Origin: Deltaproteobacteria bacterium
Lineage (GTDB): Bacteria; Desulfobacterota; Desulfobulbia; Desulfobulbales; VMSU01
DNA: 35,439 nucleotides
Direction of reading: 5' to 3'
Assembly: GCA_021782655.1 (NCBI GenBank)
Contig: JAJXUT010000018.1
Span: 1 to 35,439 of the forward strand
Part shown: one piece after another, positions 1-8,461 of the stretch
Numbering within the stretch: position 1 is the first letter of the stretch
Layout of the letters: the number at the start of each line of letters is the position of its first letter
Notes under the pieces: model-generated
Databases searched by the model: none
The model's input: the letters and a program-made list of their open reading frames with translations, nothing else
Told to the model about the DNA's origin: nothing
Made by a program: the position numbers and the translations under genes

Positions 1-1
1 C

Positions 2-391
2 TGCGGGGTGGGGGTGAACTTCATCGCTAACCTGCGGCCCATGGCCAGGGTCTATCCGGGGGTGAACACCACCTGCATGGGCGGCTCGGTCGAGCAGGGC
101 AAATGGGCCGAACAGTGCGCCGGCTGTGGCAACTGTGTGTTGCACTTAACCGGTGGCCTGTGCCCGGTGGCCCGGTGCGCCAAGAGCCTGATGAACGGCC
201 CCTGCGGCGGCTCGGTGGGTGGGCGTTGCGAGATCAACCCCGAGGTGGCCTGCATCTGGCAGTCGATTCACGACCGCATGACCCGCCTGGGACGTAAGGA
301 GGAATTGGCCGATATCGCCCCCATCCGCGACTGGCGCACCGCCGGCCACGGCGGGCCGCGTCTTACGGTTCGGGACGACCTGACCCTCTAA
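2..391 (+). CDS. metV: Methylene-tetrahydrofolate reductase C-terminal domain protein (MetV type), 3' part
   Basis: The reading frame is open from the window edge (codons begin at base 2), so only the C-terminal ~129 residues are present. The piece is Cys-rich, with CAGCGNC, CPVARCAKS, NGPCGGS and GGRCE motifs, which is characteristic of the MTHFR_C / MetV family. In acetogens and many anaerobes MetV partners MetF in reducing methylene-THF to methyl-THF (Wood-Ljungdahl methyl branch or methionine supply), and the cysteines are thought to bind zinc or Fe-S. The metF partner would be expected just outside the window, but that is inference. The gene ends in TAA and is followed by a strong terminator. 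The family call is firm; the exact pathway role is not visible here. Confidence 0.85.
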   Translation, partial: CGVGVNFIANLRPMARVYPGVNTTCMGGSVEQGKWAEQCAGCGNCVLHLTGGLCPVARCAKSLMNGPCGGSVGGRCEINPEVACIWQSIHDRMTRLGRKEELADIAPIRDWRTAGHGGPRLTVRDDLTL

Positions 392-434
392 TTCCGCTTC
401 CGACAAGCGGCGCAACTTAAAAAATCAGCGCCTC

Positions 435-486
435 AAAAAATGGGGGGCCGATCACCGGTAAGCGTGATCGGCCCCCCATTTTTTTT
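435..486. terminator. Bidirectional Rho-independent terminator
   Basis: A perfect 21-bp inverted repeat (435-455 and 464-484) with an 8-nt loop has an A-run on its left and a T-run on its right. It can therefore terminate transcription in both directions. It lies between the convergent metV and multiheme cytochrome genes. Confidence 0.93.
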
Positions 487-499
487 ACCGACTTACGGA

Positions 500-531
500 G
501 TAGGATGGGTGAAGCGCAGCGCAACCCATCA
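500..531. repeat. Short imperfect palindrome of the GATGGGT...ACCCATC type
   Basis: GATGGGT (504-510) and ACCCATC (524-530) flank a GC-rich centre, GAAGCGCAGCGCA. From general knowledge, very similar intergenic palindromes are widespread in proteobacterial and other genomes as dispersed repeats. Only one copy was noticed in this window, so its repetitive nature is recalled, not shown here. Confidence 0.5.
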
Positions 532-575
532 ATGGTTAATCGTGATTGCCCCCATTTTGCTGGCGGCGGGTGGGA

Positions 576-3500
576 TCAGATCCCCAGCGCCGGCAGCACC
601 GGCACCTGAATGGTGTTTGACCCGGAACAGCCGTTAAAGCTGCCGCAGGGGACGGCGATTTTCTTGAAATTTATCGTTGGGGCTTGATAGCGGTGGTTGT
701 CTTGCTGGTAGGATGCGTTGCCCCAGGAGGTACCTTCCTTGCCGTGCCAAGAGCTCCAGAAGAGGTTGAAGGTGCCTCGGCCTGGGGCGTGGGCCATGTT
801 CGCGAAGCGGTTTCTGACGCTGGGGGGGGCGGCGGGTTTGGCGTGGAAGGGATTAACCAGCTTGGCCTTGACCCCGTTATGGCAGGAGAAACAGATGCCG
901 TAGTTGTCGATGTCGGCGTGGGTGCCGTCCAGGGTGTGCTGCACGGTGCGGGTGGGGGCCACGGCGTAGTTGCCGTTGGTGGTGATCTTGTCGATGTAGA
1001 TGGCGTTGCCGGAGACTCGGACATGGCAGGTCTTGCAGGCCAGTTGGGTGGGGTAGGGACTCGACCCGCCGTTGTCGCCTGGTTTAATTGGGCTCCAGGC
1101 ACTGCGCGGGTCGGTATGGCAGTAGGTGCAGTGGCCGGCCTGGGCCGCCGCCGAGGCGTGGTGGGGATTGCTGGGGTGACAGCCGGTGCAGTTGACCGCG
1201 GTCCCGCTCCGGCCCGCGGCGATGGTGGCCTGGACTTCCGTCCGGGTGCTGGCGTGGCAGGTCAGGCAGTCTGAGCGGTGCAGGGTGTAGAGGTTGGCAA
1301 AGGTGCCGCCGTTTGGGGTGTGGCAGACGATGCAGCTTGCGGCGGCGCTTAGGTTTATGTGCGCCGAGGCGGCCTCGGCAGCGGTGAGGCCGTGACTGGG
1401 CGCCCCGGCGGTGGTGCCATCGTGGCAGCTTACGCAGGTTGCCGCCGTGCCGTTGATCCCGGCCAGGATCGTGTTGATCACCGAGGGCAGGGTGCTGGTG
1501 TGGCAGCGGGCGCAGGCCGAGTGCAGGCCCACCGTCCGGGCCGCCTCGTTGTCGCTGGCGTGGCAGGGGGCGCAGGCGGTGGCGACGGTGAAATTGTGGT
1601 GCACGGGATCGCCAGCCGGGGTTGGGGCGGGCTTGGCGGGCAGGATCGGCACGTAGGAGGTGGGCGAGCCGGTGCAGCCGTTGTTGCTTAGGCAGGGCAC
1701 GGCGAGCATCTGGAAGCTGATGCCGGGGGCCTGGTAGCGATTCTGGTTGCCCTTGAAATGCTCGTTGCCGAAGGGGGCGTTCTCCTGGCCGTGCCAGGAG
1801 GCCCAGAAGAGGTTGAAGGTGCCACGCCCGGGGGCGTAGAGCATCTTGCTGTAGCGGTCTGAGGAGTTGGCCGTGATCGGGCGGGCGTGATACAGGCCGA
1901 CCGCCTGGGCGTTAACCCCGTCGTGGCAGGAGAGGCACATGCCATAGTTGTAGATGTAGCCGCTCGTCACCCCGGAGATGGTGTGCTGGACGGTGCGGGT
2001 GGGGCTCTGGCTGTAGTCGCCGTTGATGACGATCTTGTCTATGTAGATGGTCGAGCCCGAGACCCGGACGTGGCATTGGGCGCAGGGGAGCTGGGTCGGC
2101 AGGTCGTTGGTGCCGCCGTTGTCGCCGGGCCGCATGCTTGACCAGCCGTAACGGGGGTCGGCGTGGCACCAGGTGCAGTTGCCGGTGGCGGTGTTGGGGT
2201 TGCCTTGGTGATGGAGATTGGCGATATCGTCGTGGTGGCAGGTTACGCATTGCACCAATGCCCCCGCCATACCGCTGGCGATGGCATTGGTCACCGTTGG
2301 ATCGGGGCTCTGATGACAGGTGACGCAGGTCTGGTGCAGGGACAGGCGTTGTTCCGCCGAGCCGTTGGGGTGGCAGGCGGCGCAGGCCGGGGTGGGGTCG
2401 AACTTGTCATGCAGAGGGGCCACGGTGGCCGGGGTGGTGCCGTGGGTGGCGGCACCGCTTGCGGTGCCGTCGTGGCAGGATTCGCAGGTCAGGGTGGCAC
2501 CCGGCACTTGGCCGTTGCTTATGGCGTTGATCACCGGCGTCTTGCTGCTCGCATGGCAGATCAGGCAGTTCCCCTGGTGAAGGCCGGTGATGATATTTGC
2601 GGTGTCGTGGCAGGCGGCGCAGTTTGGCCCGCTGATGTTGGAATGGGTGGCCTTGGGATGGGAGAAGACCGGCCCGTGACAGGTGGTGCAGGTGCCGGGT
2701 TGGATGGCGATCACGTTCTGGCGGTCGGCGGGTAGGGCCAGGGCGGGCGGCTGGGTGTGGCAGTGGCCGCAGAGGCCGCGATGGATGTCCAGCACCGTAT
2801 CGGTACCGTAGTGGCAGACGACGCAGGCGGCATCCTTGCCCACCAAGGTGTCGTGGGGCGGGAATTGGGGCTTGAAGCCGTTTTTGTGGAAGTGGCAGGT
2901 GGCGCAGTTGACGCCGGGGTTGTGGCTGGCGTTAGCGCCGTTGGCGTCCCAGTAATGGGTCAGGGTGTGACAGACCTGGCAGATCCCGGTGGGGCTTAGG
3001 CTATTGGGATCGACAAATCCGCCCAGGGGGTCGAGGAATTTTACCTGCCGGGCCCCGCCCGCCGGGGTGTTGATTGTGTTGCGGACATACTGGCCGTAGA
3101 GCAGGCCGAAGGTGTCGGCCCCGGCGCAGTCCGGGCTTTGCGGGCAGGAAGTGGTGCTGATTTCGTTGGGGTTGATGATCCCCTTGACCACGATTTGGCT
3201 GGCGGTGGCGGAGAGCACCGAGTAGGTGTTTACCGCCTGGATTTGGTTGAGCACTAAGATCAGACCCCGCCCAGGGTTGCCGGCGCTCTTGTCGCCCCAG
3301 GCGGAGGGCGACCAGACGCTTAACTGGGGGTTGTCCACCGCGTTTGCGTAGTCGATGGTGGTCTGACCGGGGCTGGGGGCGTTGGCGGTGACGCCCGTCA
3401 TCTGACCGGTTACCAGATAGGGGTTGAGTCCGGCACGGGCCCAGTAGAACTGGCGTTGCTCGTGGGGGTCGTGGCAGATGGTGCAGGCCTCGGCCCATTG

Positions 3501-3791
3501 GCCGTGGTGGTAGGTGGTCGATTGCAGGGCCGCGCCGCTGTGGCTCAGCACCTGGGGGCCAGGGCCGCCGGGGCCGTGGCAGGTCAGACACAGGGTGTTG
3601 ACGATGCTGTAGTAGTCAGGGCTCGCCGACCGGGCCGCCGGCGAGTATTGCCACCACATGGAGTAGGTGTGGCAGGAGGCGCATCCGATGTGGTTCGTCT
3701 CGTTGTGAGGGGCGTCGAGAACCGCTCCTCGCGCCCAGGCGCGGGCAATTAACAGCAGACAGATGGCCATAATGGTGGAGCGAATTTTCAT
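576..3791 (-). CDS. Exported 26-heme cytochrome c with tandem 9-heme blocks
   Basis: The 1071-residue product has 26 CXXCH heme c motifs, counted one by one, and no CX4CH variants. I chose the ATG at 3791 because GGAG lies 7 nt upstream; an in-frame ATG at 3815 (8 codons earlier) lacks this. The N-terminus is a Sec signal peptide: basic MKIR, a hydrophobic stretch to about residue 16, and likely cleavage near residues 18-22. There is no later membrane segment, so it should be periplasmic or outer-surface. The first ~385 residues carry 8 hemes. Residues ~385-725 and ~733-1071 are homologous 9-heme blocks. The family suggests electron transfer, possibly to extracellular acceptors, but no partner porin or oxidoreductase is adjacent. 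The gene appears monocistronic, with its own candidate promoter and the terminator at 435-486. Confidence 0.93.
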   Translation of the reverse strand: MKIRSTIMAICLLLIARAWARGAVLDAPHNETNHIGCASCHTYSMWWQYSPAARSASPDYYSIVNTLCLTCHGPGGPGPQVLSHSGAALQSTTYHHGQWAEACTICHDPHEQRQFYWARAGLNPYLVTGQMTGVTANAPSPGQTTIDYANAVDNPQLSVWSPSAWGDKSAGNPGRGLILVLNQIQAVNTYSVLSATASQIVVKGIINPNEISTTSCPQSPDCAGADTFGLLYGQYVRNTINTPAGGARQVKFLDPLGGFVDPNSLSPTGICQVCHTLTHYWDANGANASHNPGVNCATCHFHKNGFKPQFPPHDTLVGKDAACVVCHYGTDTVLDIHRGLCGHCHTQPPALALPADRQNVIAIQPGTCTTCHGPVFSHPKATHSNISGPNCAACHDTANIITGLHQGNCLICHASSKTPVINAISNGQVPGATLTCESCHDGTASGAATHGTTPATVAPLHDKFDPTPACAACHPNGSAEQRLSLHQTCVTCHQSPDPTVTNAIASGMAGALVQCVTCHHDDIANLHHQGNPNTATGNCTWCHADPRYGWSSMRPGDNGGTNDLPTQLPCAQCHVRVSGSTIYIDKIVINGDYSQSPTRTVQHTISGVTSGYIYNYGMCLSCHDGVNAQAVGLYHARPITANSSDRYSKMLYAPGRGTFNLFWASWHGQENAPFGNEHFKGNQNRYQAPGISFQMLAVPCLSNNGCTGSPTSYVPILPAKPAPTPAGDPVHHNFTVATACAPCHASDNEAARTVGLHSACARCHTSTLPSVINTILAGINGTAATCVSCHDGTTAGAPSHGLTAAEAASAHINLSAAASCIVCHTPNGGTFANLYTLHRSDCLTCHASTRTEVQATIAAGRSGTAVNCTGCHPSNPHHASAAAQAGHCTYCHTDPRSAWSPIKPGDNGGSSPYPTQLACKTCHVRVSGNAIYIDKITTNGNYAVAPTRTVQHTLDGTHADIDNYGICFSCHNGVKAKLVNPFHAKPAAPPSVRNRFANMAHAPGRGTFNLFWSSWHGKEGTSWGNASYQQDNHRYQAPTINFKKIAVPCGSFNGCSGSNTIQVPVLPALGI
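579..2637 (-). repeat. Tandem intragenic duplication (two 9-heme blocks)
   Basis: The C-terminal two thirds of the cytochrome consist of two homologous ~340-residue units, encoded roughly at 1600-2637 (first) and 579-1590 (second). Both share the same heme order and landmark strings: PGDNGG, CHVRVSG, IYIDKI, PTRTVQHT, APGRGTFNLFW, RYQAP and a C...NGC...G pair near the end. They have diverged clearly in sequence, so the duplication is not recent. Confidence 0.85.
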
Positions 3792-3866
3792 TTTTATTCT
3801 CCGTTTGGTGTGCATTCGGCGGTCGGCCCTGGGGGGCGTTTAGCCGTTTTCCCCTTGCTGAAGGCA

Positions 3867-3895
3867 ATCTAAACCGCCGGAAAGCAGATAGTCAA
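3867..3895 (-). promoter_or_regulatory. Candidate sigma-70 promoter of the cytochrome gene
   Basis: Read on the minus strand: TTGACT (3890-3895), a 17-nt spacer, then TTAGAT (3867-3872), about 75 nt upstream of the cytochrome start. The surrounding 3840-3940 stretch is AT-rich compared with its neighbours. The rest of the divergent intergenic region (3792-4105) holds only the opposing promoter and no gene that I can see. Confidence 0.5.
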
Positions 3896-4003
3896 TAGAA
3901 TAAATTACTAGTTTTTTGCCTGTAAAATAACTGGGAGATGAGTTGAGGCTGGCGGATACTGCCGGGCCGGGGCGCGGATAACGGCGGTGGCGAAGAATAG
4001 TGT

Positions 4004-4031
4004 TTGACAGCCATTTCTGGCTCGCTATAGA
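4004..4031 (+). promoter_or_regulatory. Candidate sigma-70 promoter of the acyl-CoA synthetase gene
   Basis: A perfect TTGACA (4004-4009), a 16-nt spacer and TATAGA (4026-4031) lie ~75 nt upstream of the start codon at 4106. Both boxes are near consensus. Confidence 0.6.
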
Positions 4032-4105
4032 CTTATTCCAGGTCAGGGTTAGGCAGTTGCCTTTCTGGCGAGGATGGCCTGGCGGGCCCGAAGGAGGGCT
4101 TAATA

Positions 4106-6295
4106 ATGCGGACAGGAGAGGGCTTGATGAGTCAGGATGACGATGGGTGCTTGGGGCGGGATACTGAGGCGTTGGCGAGGGTTCGGGCCATATTCGAGCC
4201 CAAATCGGTGGCGGTGGTCGGGGCCTCGCAGCGCAAGGGCAGCGTGGGATTGGCGGTGTTCAAGAACCTGCTCGATGGCGGGTTTTCCGGGGTGATCTAT
4301 CCGGTTAACAACCGGGCCCACTCCGTCTGTGGGGTGCGGGCCTACCCCTCGCTGACCGCCATTGACGATCAGGTCGATTTGGCGGTGATTATCGTGCCGG
4401 CGGCCCAGGTGACCAAGGTGGCCCGGGAGGCGGGCGAGAAGGGGGTCAAGGGCCTGATCGTCATCACCGCCGGCTTCCGGGAGATCGGCCAGGCTGGTCT
4501 TATGATGGAGGAGGAGTTGAAGGCCGTCTGCCAGGCGTACTCGATGAGCCTGGTGGGCCCCAACTGCCTAGGGGTGATCAACACCGACCCCAACTTCAGC
4601 CTAAACGCCAGCTTTGCTAGGCGTCCGCCTCTGCCGGGCAATATCGGTTTCATCAGCCAGTCCGGGGCCTTGTGTACGGCGGTGCTTGACTACGCGGCCA
4701 GGAAGAGCGTCGGCTTTTCCAAGTTTATCTCGGTGGGCAACAAGGCGGACATCGACGAACTGGCCCTGCTTCGCTACCTCCACGACGACCCCAACACCAA
4801 GGTGATCATGATGTACGTCGAGGACCTGCGGCACGGCTTTGAGTTCATCGATGAGGTGCGGGAGATCACCGGCGGCGACAACCCCACCCCGATCGTGGCG
4901 GTCAAGTCCGGCCGCACCGCCGCCGGGGCGGCGGCGGTCAGCTCGCACACCGGATCGCTGGCCGGTTCGGAGGCGATCTACGACGCCCTCTTCCTGCAGA
5001 GCGGCATCTACCGGGCTCAGACCATCAGCCACCTCTTCGACTATGCCATCGCCTTCGCCACCCAGCCCCTGCCCCGGTCGAACCGGGTAGCGATCATCAC
5101 CAACGCCGGGGGGCCAGGGATCATCGCCACCGACATCACGGTCAACGTCGGCCTAACGCTCGCCAAGTTCTCCCCGGAGACTACCGAGATCCTAAAGAGC
5201 TCCCTGCCGCCCACCGCCAACATCCACAACCCGGTGGACGTGATCGGCGACGCCGGGGTCGATCGCTATCGGGCCGCCTTTGAGGCGGTGCTGAAGGACG
5301 AGAATGTCGATGGGGTGATCTTCATCTTGACCCCCCAATCGATGACCGACATCTACGCCACCGCCCAGATCATCCCCCCCCTGGCCAAGAAGAGCGGCAA
5401 GCCGGTGCTGACCTCCTTCATGGGGGAGCTGGATGTCCGGGACGCCATCGATTTTCTGGAGCGCCATCACCTGCCCCACTACCATTTCCCGGAGATGGCG
5501 GCCCGGGCGCTGGGGGCGATGTACAAGCATTTCCAGTGGATATCGCGTCAGCACCTGCCTGAGCTGACCGTCTCCCCTGACCGGGAGCAGGCCCGGCGGC
5601 TGATCGGCGAGGCCCTGGCCGCCGGCAAGAAATATCTAGGCGAGGTCGAGGGCACTCGAATCCTTGCGGCCTACGGCTTCCCGATGTTGCCCGCCCGGCT
5701 GGCCAAGAGCGCCGAGGAGGCGGCGGGGGCGGTGCGGGAGCTGGGACGCTGCGTCTTCAAGATCGTCTCGCCTCAGATCGTCCACAAGTCCGACCTGGGC
5801 GGGGTCAGGATCGGCATCGAGAGCGAGGACGAGGCCCGGGCCGCCTACGAGGACATCCTGCGGGTGGTGGGCAAAAATGCCCCTCAGGCGGAGATCGAGG
5901 GGGTGCTGGTGCAGAAAATGGCGGAGAAGGGGGTGGAGGTAATCCTGGGGATAAACCGGTATAAGGTGTTCGGGCCGCTTTTGATGTTCGGCCTGGGAGG
6001 CATCTTTGTCGAGATCTTCAAGGACGTAAGCTTTAGGTTGGCGCCGATCCGTCACAACGCCGCCCGGCGGATGATCCGCTCCACCAAGGCCTATCCCATG
6101 CTGAGCGGGGCCCGGGGCGGCGAGCCTTGCGACACCGACGAGGTCGAGCGCTGCTTGATCCTGCTCTCGGCCCTGGCCACCGAGAATCCGGAGATCGCCG
6201 AACTGGACATCAACCCGCTCATCGTCCACCCCCAGGGGCAGGGCTGCTCGGTGGCCGACTGCCGGATCCTGCTCGATCCCGACCGGGGGCGCTGA
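4106..6295 (+). CDS. Acyl-CoA synthetase (NDP-forming), fused alpha/beta subunits
   Basis: The 729-residue protein has the layout of ADP-forming acetyl/acyl-CoA synthetases. It starts with a CoA-binding Rossmann domain (about 25-125; SVAVVGAS), followed by succinyl-CoA ligase-like domains (about 165-470). These carry the phosphohistidine motif SSHTGSLAG with His281. A C-terminal ATP-grasp domain (about 505-725; FKIVSPQIVHKSDLGG, ELDINPLIV) completes it. These enzymes interconvert acyl-CoA + ADP + Pi with acid + CoA + ATP, so in an anaerobe it could conserve energy from acetyl-CoA or activate acids. There is no GNAT domain, which argues against a Pat-type protein acetyltransferase. AAGGAGGG seven nt before the first ATG supports this start; a second ATG at 4127 is also possible. 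Substrate cannot be read from the sequence. Confidence 0.9.
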   Translation: MRTGEGLMSQDDDGCLGRDTEALARVRAIFEPKSVAVVGASQRKGSVGLAVFKNLLDGGFSGVIYPVNNRAHSVCGVRAYPSLTAIDDQVDLAVIIVPAAQVTKVAREAGEKGVKGLIVITAGFREIGQAGLMMEEELKAVCQAYSMSLVGPNCLGVINTDPNFSLNASFARRPPLPGNIGFISQSGALCTAVLDYAARKSVGFSKFISVGNKADIDELALLRYLHDDPNTKVIMMYVEDLRHGFEFIDEVREITGGDNPTPIVAVKSGRTAAGAAAVSSHTGSLAGSEAIYDALFLQSGIYRAQTISHLFDYAIAFATQPLPRSNRVAIITNAGGPGIIATDITVNVGLTLAKFSPETTEILKSSLPPTANIHNPVDVIGDAGVDRYRAAFEAVLKDENVDGVIFILTPQSMTDIYATAQIIPPLAKKSGKPVLTSFMGELDVRDAIDFLERHHLPHYHFPEMAARALGAMYKHFQWISRQHLPELTVSPDREQARRLIGEALAAGKKYLGEVEGTRILAAYGFPMLPARLAKSAEEAAGAVRELGRCVFKIVSPQIVHKSDLGGVRIGIESEDEARAAYEDILRVVGKNAPQAEIEGVLVQKMAEKGVEVILGINRYKVFGPLLMFGLGGIFVEIFKDVSFRLAPIRHNAARRMIRSTKAYPMLSGARGGEPCDTDEVERCLILLSALATENPEIAELDINPLIVHPQGQGCSVADCRILLDPDRGR

Positions 6296-6327
6296 TTCGC
6301 ACTCGGGATCAGGCGTCCATGCGACTT

Positions 6328-8124
6328 CTAAACTCCGGCCGCCGTTGAGGGGGCGGGGGTTGCGGGTGGCGTCGGGGCGGGCTCGCCATCTGGCCGTCCG
6401 GGGGGCGGAGCGGACTCATCATAACCCATGGCCTGGGCCATGATGGTCAGATACTCGTCGCGCAAGGCGGCCCGGTCGAGGTCGACATCCTGGCCGGACT
6501 TGAAGCTGCAGGCGTGCTCCTGGCAGTATTCCCCCCTAGAGACGTAGTTCAACACGATCCTCGGGATGTCGAAGTGGTGGATGGTGCTGTAGCGCACCGC
6601 CCGGCCGTTTTCGATAAAGTACACCCGATTCATGTGGATCGAGTCCTGCTGGTCGTCCAGGTAGTCAAGGTCGTTATAGGTGTTGGGGCCGTAGGTGAGC
6701 GGCGGCAGGTGGTCGCTCACCAGGATGATCAGGGAATGGGGATCGACCTTGAGCAGGCCGTTGACAAAGGCGGCGATGGCCTGGGTGCGGTAGTAGTACT
6801 GGTTGACCGCCCGTTCCAACTGCTCGTCCTTGACCTTGCCGGTGATCCCGATGACCTCGGGCCGTTTTTCGGTGTTGATATCGTGGGGGGTGTGGCCGTA
6901 GATGCCGATGATGTAGTTGAAGATCGGCTGCTCGGGGTGCTCCTTGATCTTATGAGAGATGAAGGCCAGGTTCTGGGACAGGAGGGTGCCGTCGAAGATG
7001 TACATCTCGTCGGTGGTGTCGCCGTTGGAGAAGTAGCTGGTCAGTCCCTTGGCGTACTCCTGGGGATAGTAGGTGTGGCTGAATCCCAGCCCGGCGTAGG
7101 CCTTGGTCGAGTTGTAGTAGTCGGGGACGAAGGAGTTGGTGGCGTCGGTCTCGTAGCCGGCCTGGGTGAGCAGGTTGGGCAGGCAGTAGGTCTTGGCGCC
7201 GGTGAACACGTCAAACTCCACCCCCGACAGCTCCCTTAAGGCCGGCACCCCGCACAGGACCTCGAACTCCGCCTGCGCCGTCCCGCCTCCAAACACCGGG
7301 GAGACCGAGAAACCGCCCTTGTTGCCGAAGAGTTTGGTGAAGGAGGGGTCGGCGGGCGGCCTGGAAAAATGCGCCCCCTTGAGCAGGGTGGGATCGATAA
7401 AGCTCTCCAGCACCAGCAGGTGGACGTTGCGTTTGGCGTTCTCGTCCTTTAGGACGTCCACCGCCTTCTCAAAGTCCTGCCGGTAGGAGGGGTTGTCGCG
7501 GTAGTTGGCGATCTTCTCCAGATAGCTCTTCCTGCGGGCCTCGTTGTAGAGCATCATCCCCAGTCGCCCGTTGTTGCGGGTGCTGTGGGCGTCGGAGTAG
7601 AAGACCACCTCCTTCTGGGTCTTGTTGAAGGCCGTCATGAAGGCGTCCGGCCATCGTTCCGCCGACAGGATTAGGGCCGCGAGCGGCAGGGCGCCGATGA
7701 GGATGACGCGTGGCTTGCGGAGGTTGATGATGAAGGCCAAAAGCGGCAGGCCGATGACGGTCACCACCAGGGCGATCATCGACGGGTGCAGGATGCGGAA
7801 CATTTCGGGCAGTTCGCTCACCTCGGTAATATGGGGCAGGCGGCCCAAGAGCAGAAAATAGACGTCGGTGGCGAGGTAGAAGAGCATGATCGGCGCCGCC
7901 GCCAGCACCGCCTGCAGGCGGGAGGGCCTGAGGATGCGGTTGAAGTAGTAGTAGAGGTAGGCGAGCAGGGGAATCTCGAGCCGCCAGGCCCCCCATACCG
8001 AGGGCAGGCCGCCAAGGTGCTCCATGACGCTGGTATAGCCCAGGAGGAAGAGGAGGAAGAACACATAACGATTGGCCACCAGGGACAGCAGTCGCGGCAT
8101 CGAGACATAGTTCTTGAGGCGCAT
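6328..8124 (-). CDS. LTA-synthase-like membrane sulfatase (alkaline phosphatase superfamily)
   Basis: The 598-residue protein has about five hydrophobic segments in residues ~10-160, then an extracytoplasmic sulfatase-fold domain. Its catalytic features match the LtaS / OpgB (MdoB) phosphoglycerol-transferase family: Glu in LVLESF (~240), Thr in GGGTAQAE (~282) as probable nucleophile, GIYGHTPH (~407-414) and SDH (~470-472) as metal ligands. The tail is Pro/Ala-rich. I chose the ATG at 8124 because GGAG precedes it by 8 nt; an upstream TTG at 8148 is weaker. In Gram-negatives such enzymes decorate periplasmic glucans or lipids with phosphoglycerol or phosphoethanolamine, and the actual acceptor is unknown here. 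It converges on the acyl-CoA synthetase gene with 32 bp between stops and no clear terminator. Confidence 0.85.
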   Translation of the reverse strand: MRLKNYVSMPRLLSLVANRYVFFLLFLLGYTSVMEHLGGLPSVWGAWRLEIPLLAYLYYYFNRILRPSRLQAVLAAAPIMLFYLATDVYFLLLGRLPHITEVSELPEMFRILHPSMIALVVTVIGLPLLAFIINLRKPRVILIGALPLAALILSAERWPDAFMTAFNKTQKEVVFYSDAHSTRNNGRLGMMLYNEARRKSYLEKIANYRDNPSYRQDFEKAVDVLKDENAKRNVHLLVLESFIDPTLLKGAHFSRPPADPSFTKLFGNKGGFSVSPVFGGGTAQAEFEVLCGVPALRELSGVEFDVFTGAKTYCLPNLLTQAGYETDATNSFVPDYYNSTKAYAGLGFSHTYYPQEYAKGLTSYFSNGDTTDEMYIFDGTLLSQNLAFISHKIKEHPEQPIFNYIIGIYGHTPHDINTEKRPEVIGITGKVKDEQLERAVNQYYYRTQAIAAFVNGLLKVDPHSLIILVSDHLPPLTYGPNTYNDLDYLDDQQDSIHMNRVYFIENGRAVRYSTIHHFDIPRIVLNYVSRGEYCQEHACSFKSGQDVDLDRAALRDEYLTIMAQAMGYDESAPPPGRPDGEPAPTPPATPAPSTAAGV

Positions 8125-8254
8125 ACCGATTACTCCAGGCAATGGCAAAGGTGGTTGGAGCGGGAAGGGGACAGGCGGGAAGAGAAGGCCTGGCGAGTTG
8201 CTAATGCAACAACAAGGCCAGAAGCGGGGATAGGCCGTTGGCCATTAGCGACAA

Positions 8255-8282
8255 GAGGTTCCGGCGCGGACGCGGGAACCTC
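8255..8282 (-). terminator. Hairpin downstream of tRNA-Gln, possible terminator
   Basis: GAGGTTCC (8255-8262) pairs perfectly with GGAACCTC (8275-8282) around a GC-rich 12-nt loop. On the minus strand it follows the tRNA-Gln gene, and its trailing sequence CTTGTCG is only weakly T-rich. Confidence 0.4.
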
Positions 8283-8296
8283 TCGATGAACAAGAT

Positions 8297-8371
8297 TGGC
8301 TGGGGAGCAGGGATTCGAACCCCGAATAGGCAGAGTCAGAGTCTGCTGTCTTACCATTAGACCACTCCCCA
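8297..8371 (-). tRNA. tRNA-Gln (anticodon CUG)
   Basis: This folds as a complete cloverleaf: acceptor TGGGGAG with CTCCCCA, D stem GTCT/AGAC, anticodon stem GCAGA/TCTGC, and a standard T arm with TTCGAAT. The anticodon CTG is at 8337-8339 with U33 present. Discriminator G and an encoded CCA are present, as expected for tRNA-Gln. Confidence 0.96.
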
Positions 8372-8401
8372 TCGCACGAGTATTGCTTGAACTGCCGGCC
8401 C

Positions 8402-8430
8402 AAGGTAGAAAAAACAGGCCGGATTGTCAA
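8402..8430 (-). promoter_or_regulatory. Promoter of tRNA-Gln
   Basis: On the minus strand, a perfect TTGACA (8425-8430), a 17-nt spacer and TACCTT (8402-8407) sit ~30 nt upstream of the mature tRNA-Gln 5' end. The gene can therefore be transcribed independently of the AmmeMemoRadiSam gene behind it. Confidence 0.65.
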
Positions 8431-8461
8431 GGGAAATGTATCTTAAGGGGTGGCTCGCCAA

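Noticed and set aside
684-1274. Plus-strand 196-residue open frame antisense to the cytochrome
   Set aside because: Low-complexity Gly/Val translation produced by the GC-rich complement of CXXCH repeats; the minus-strand frame has signal peptide, RBS and 26 heme motifs.
4106-6295. Pat-type protein lysine acetyltransferase
   Set aside because: The alpha/beta ligase parts are present, but no GNAT domain is fused at either end.
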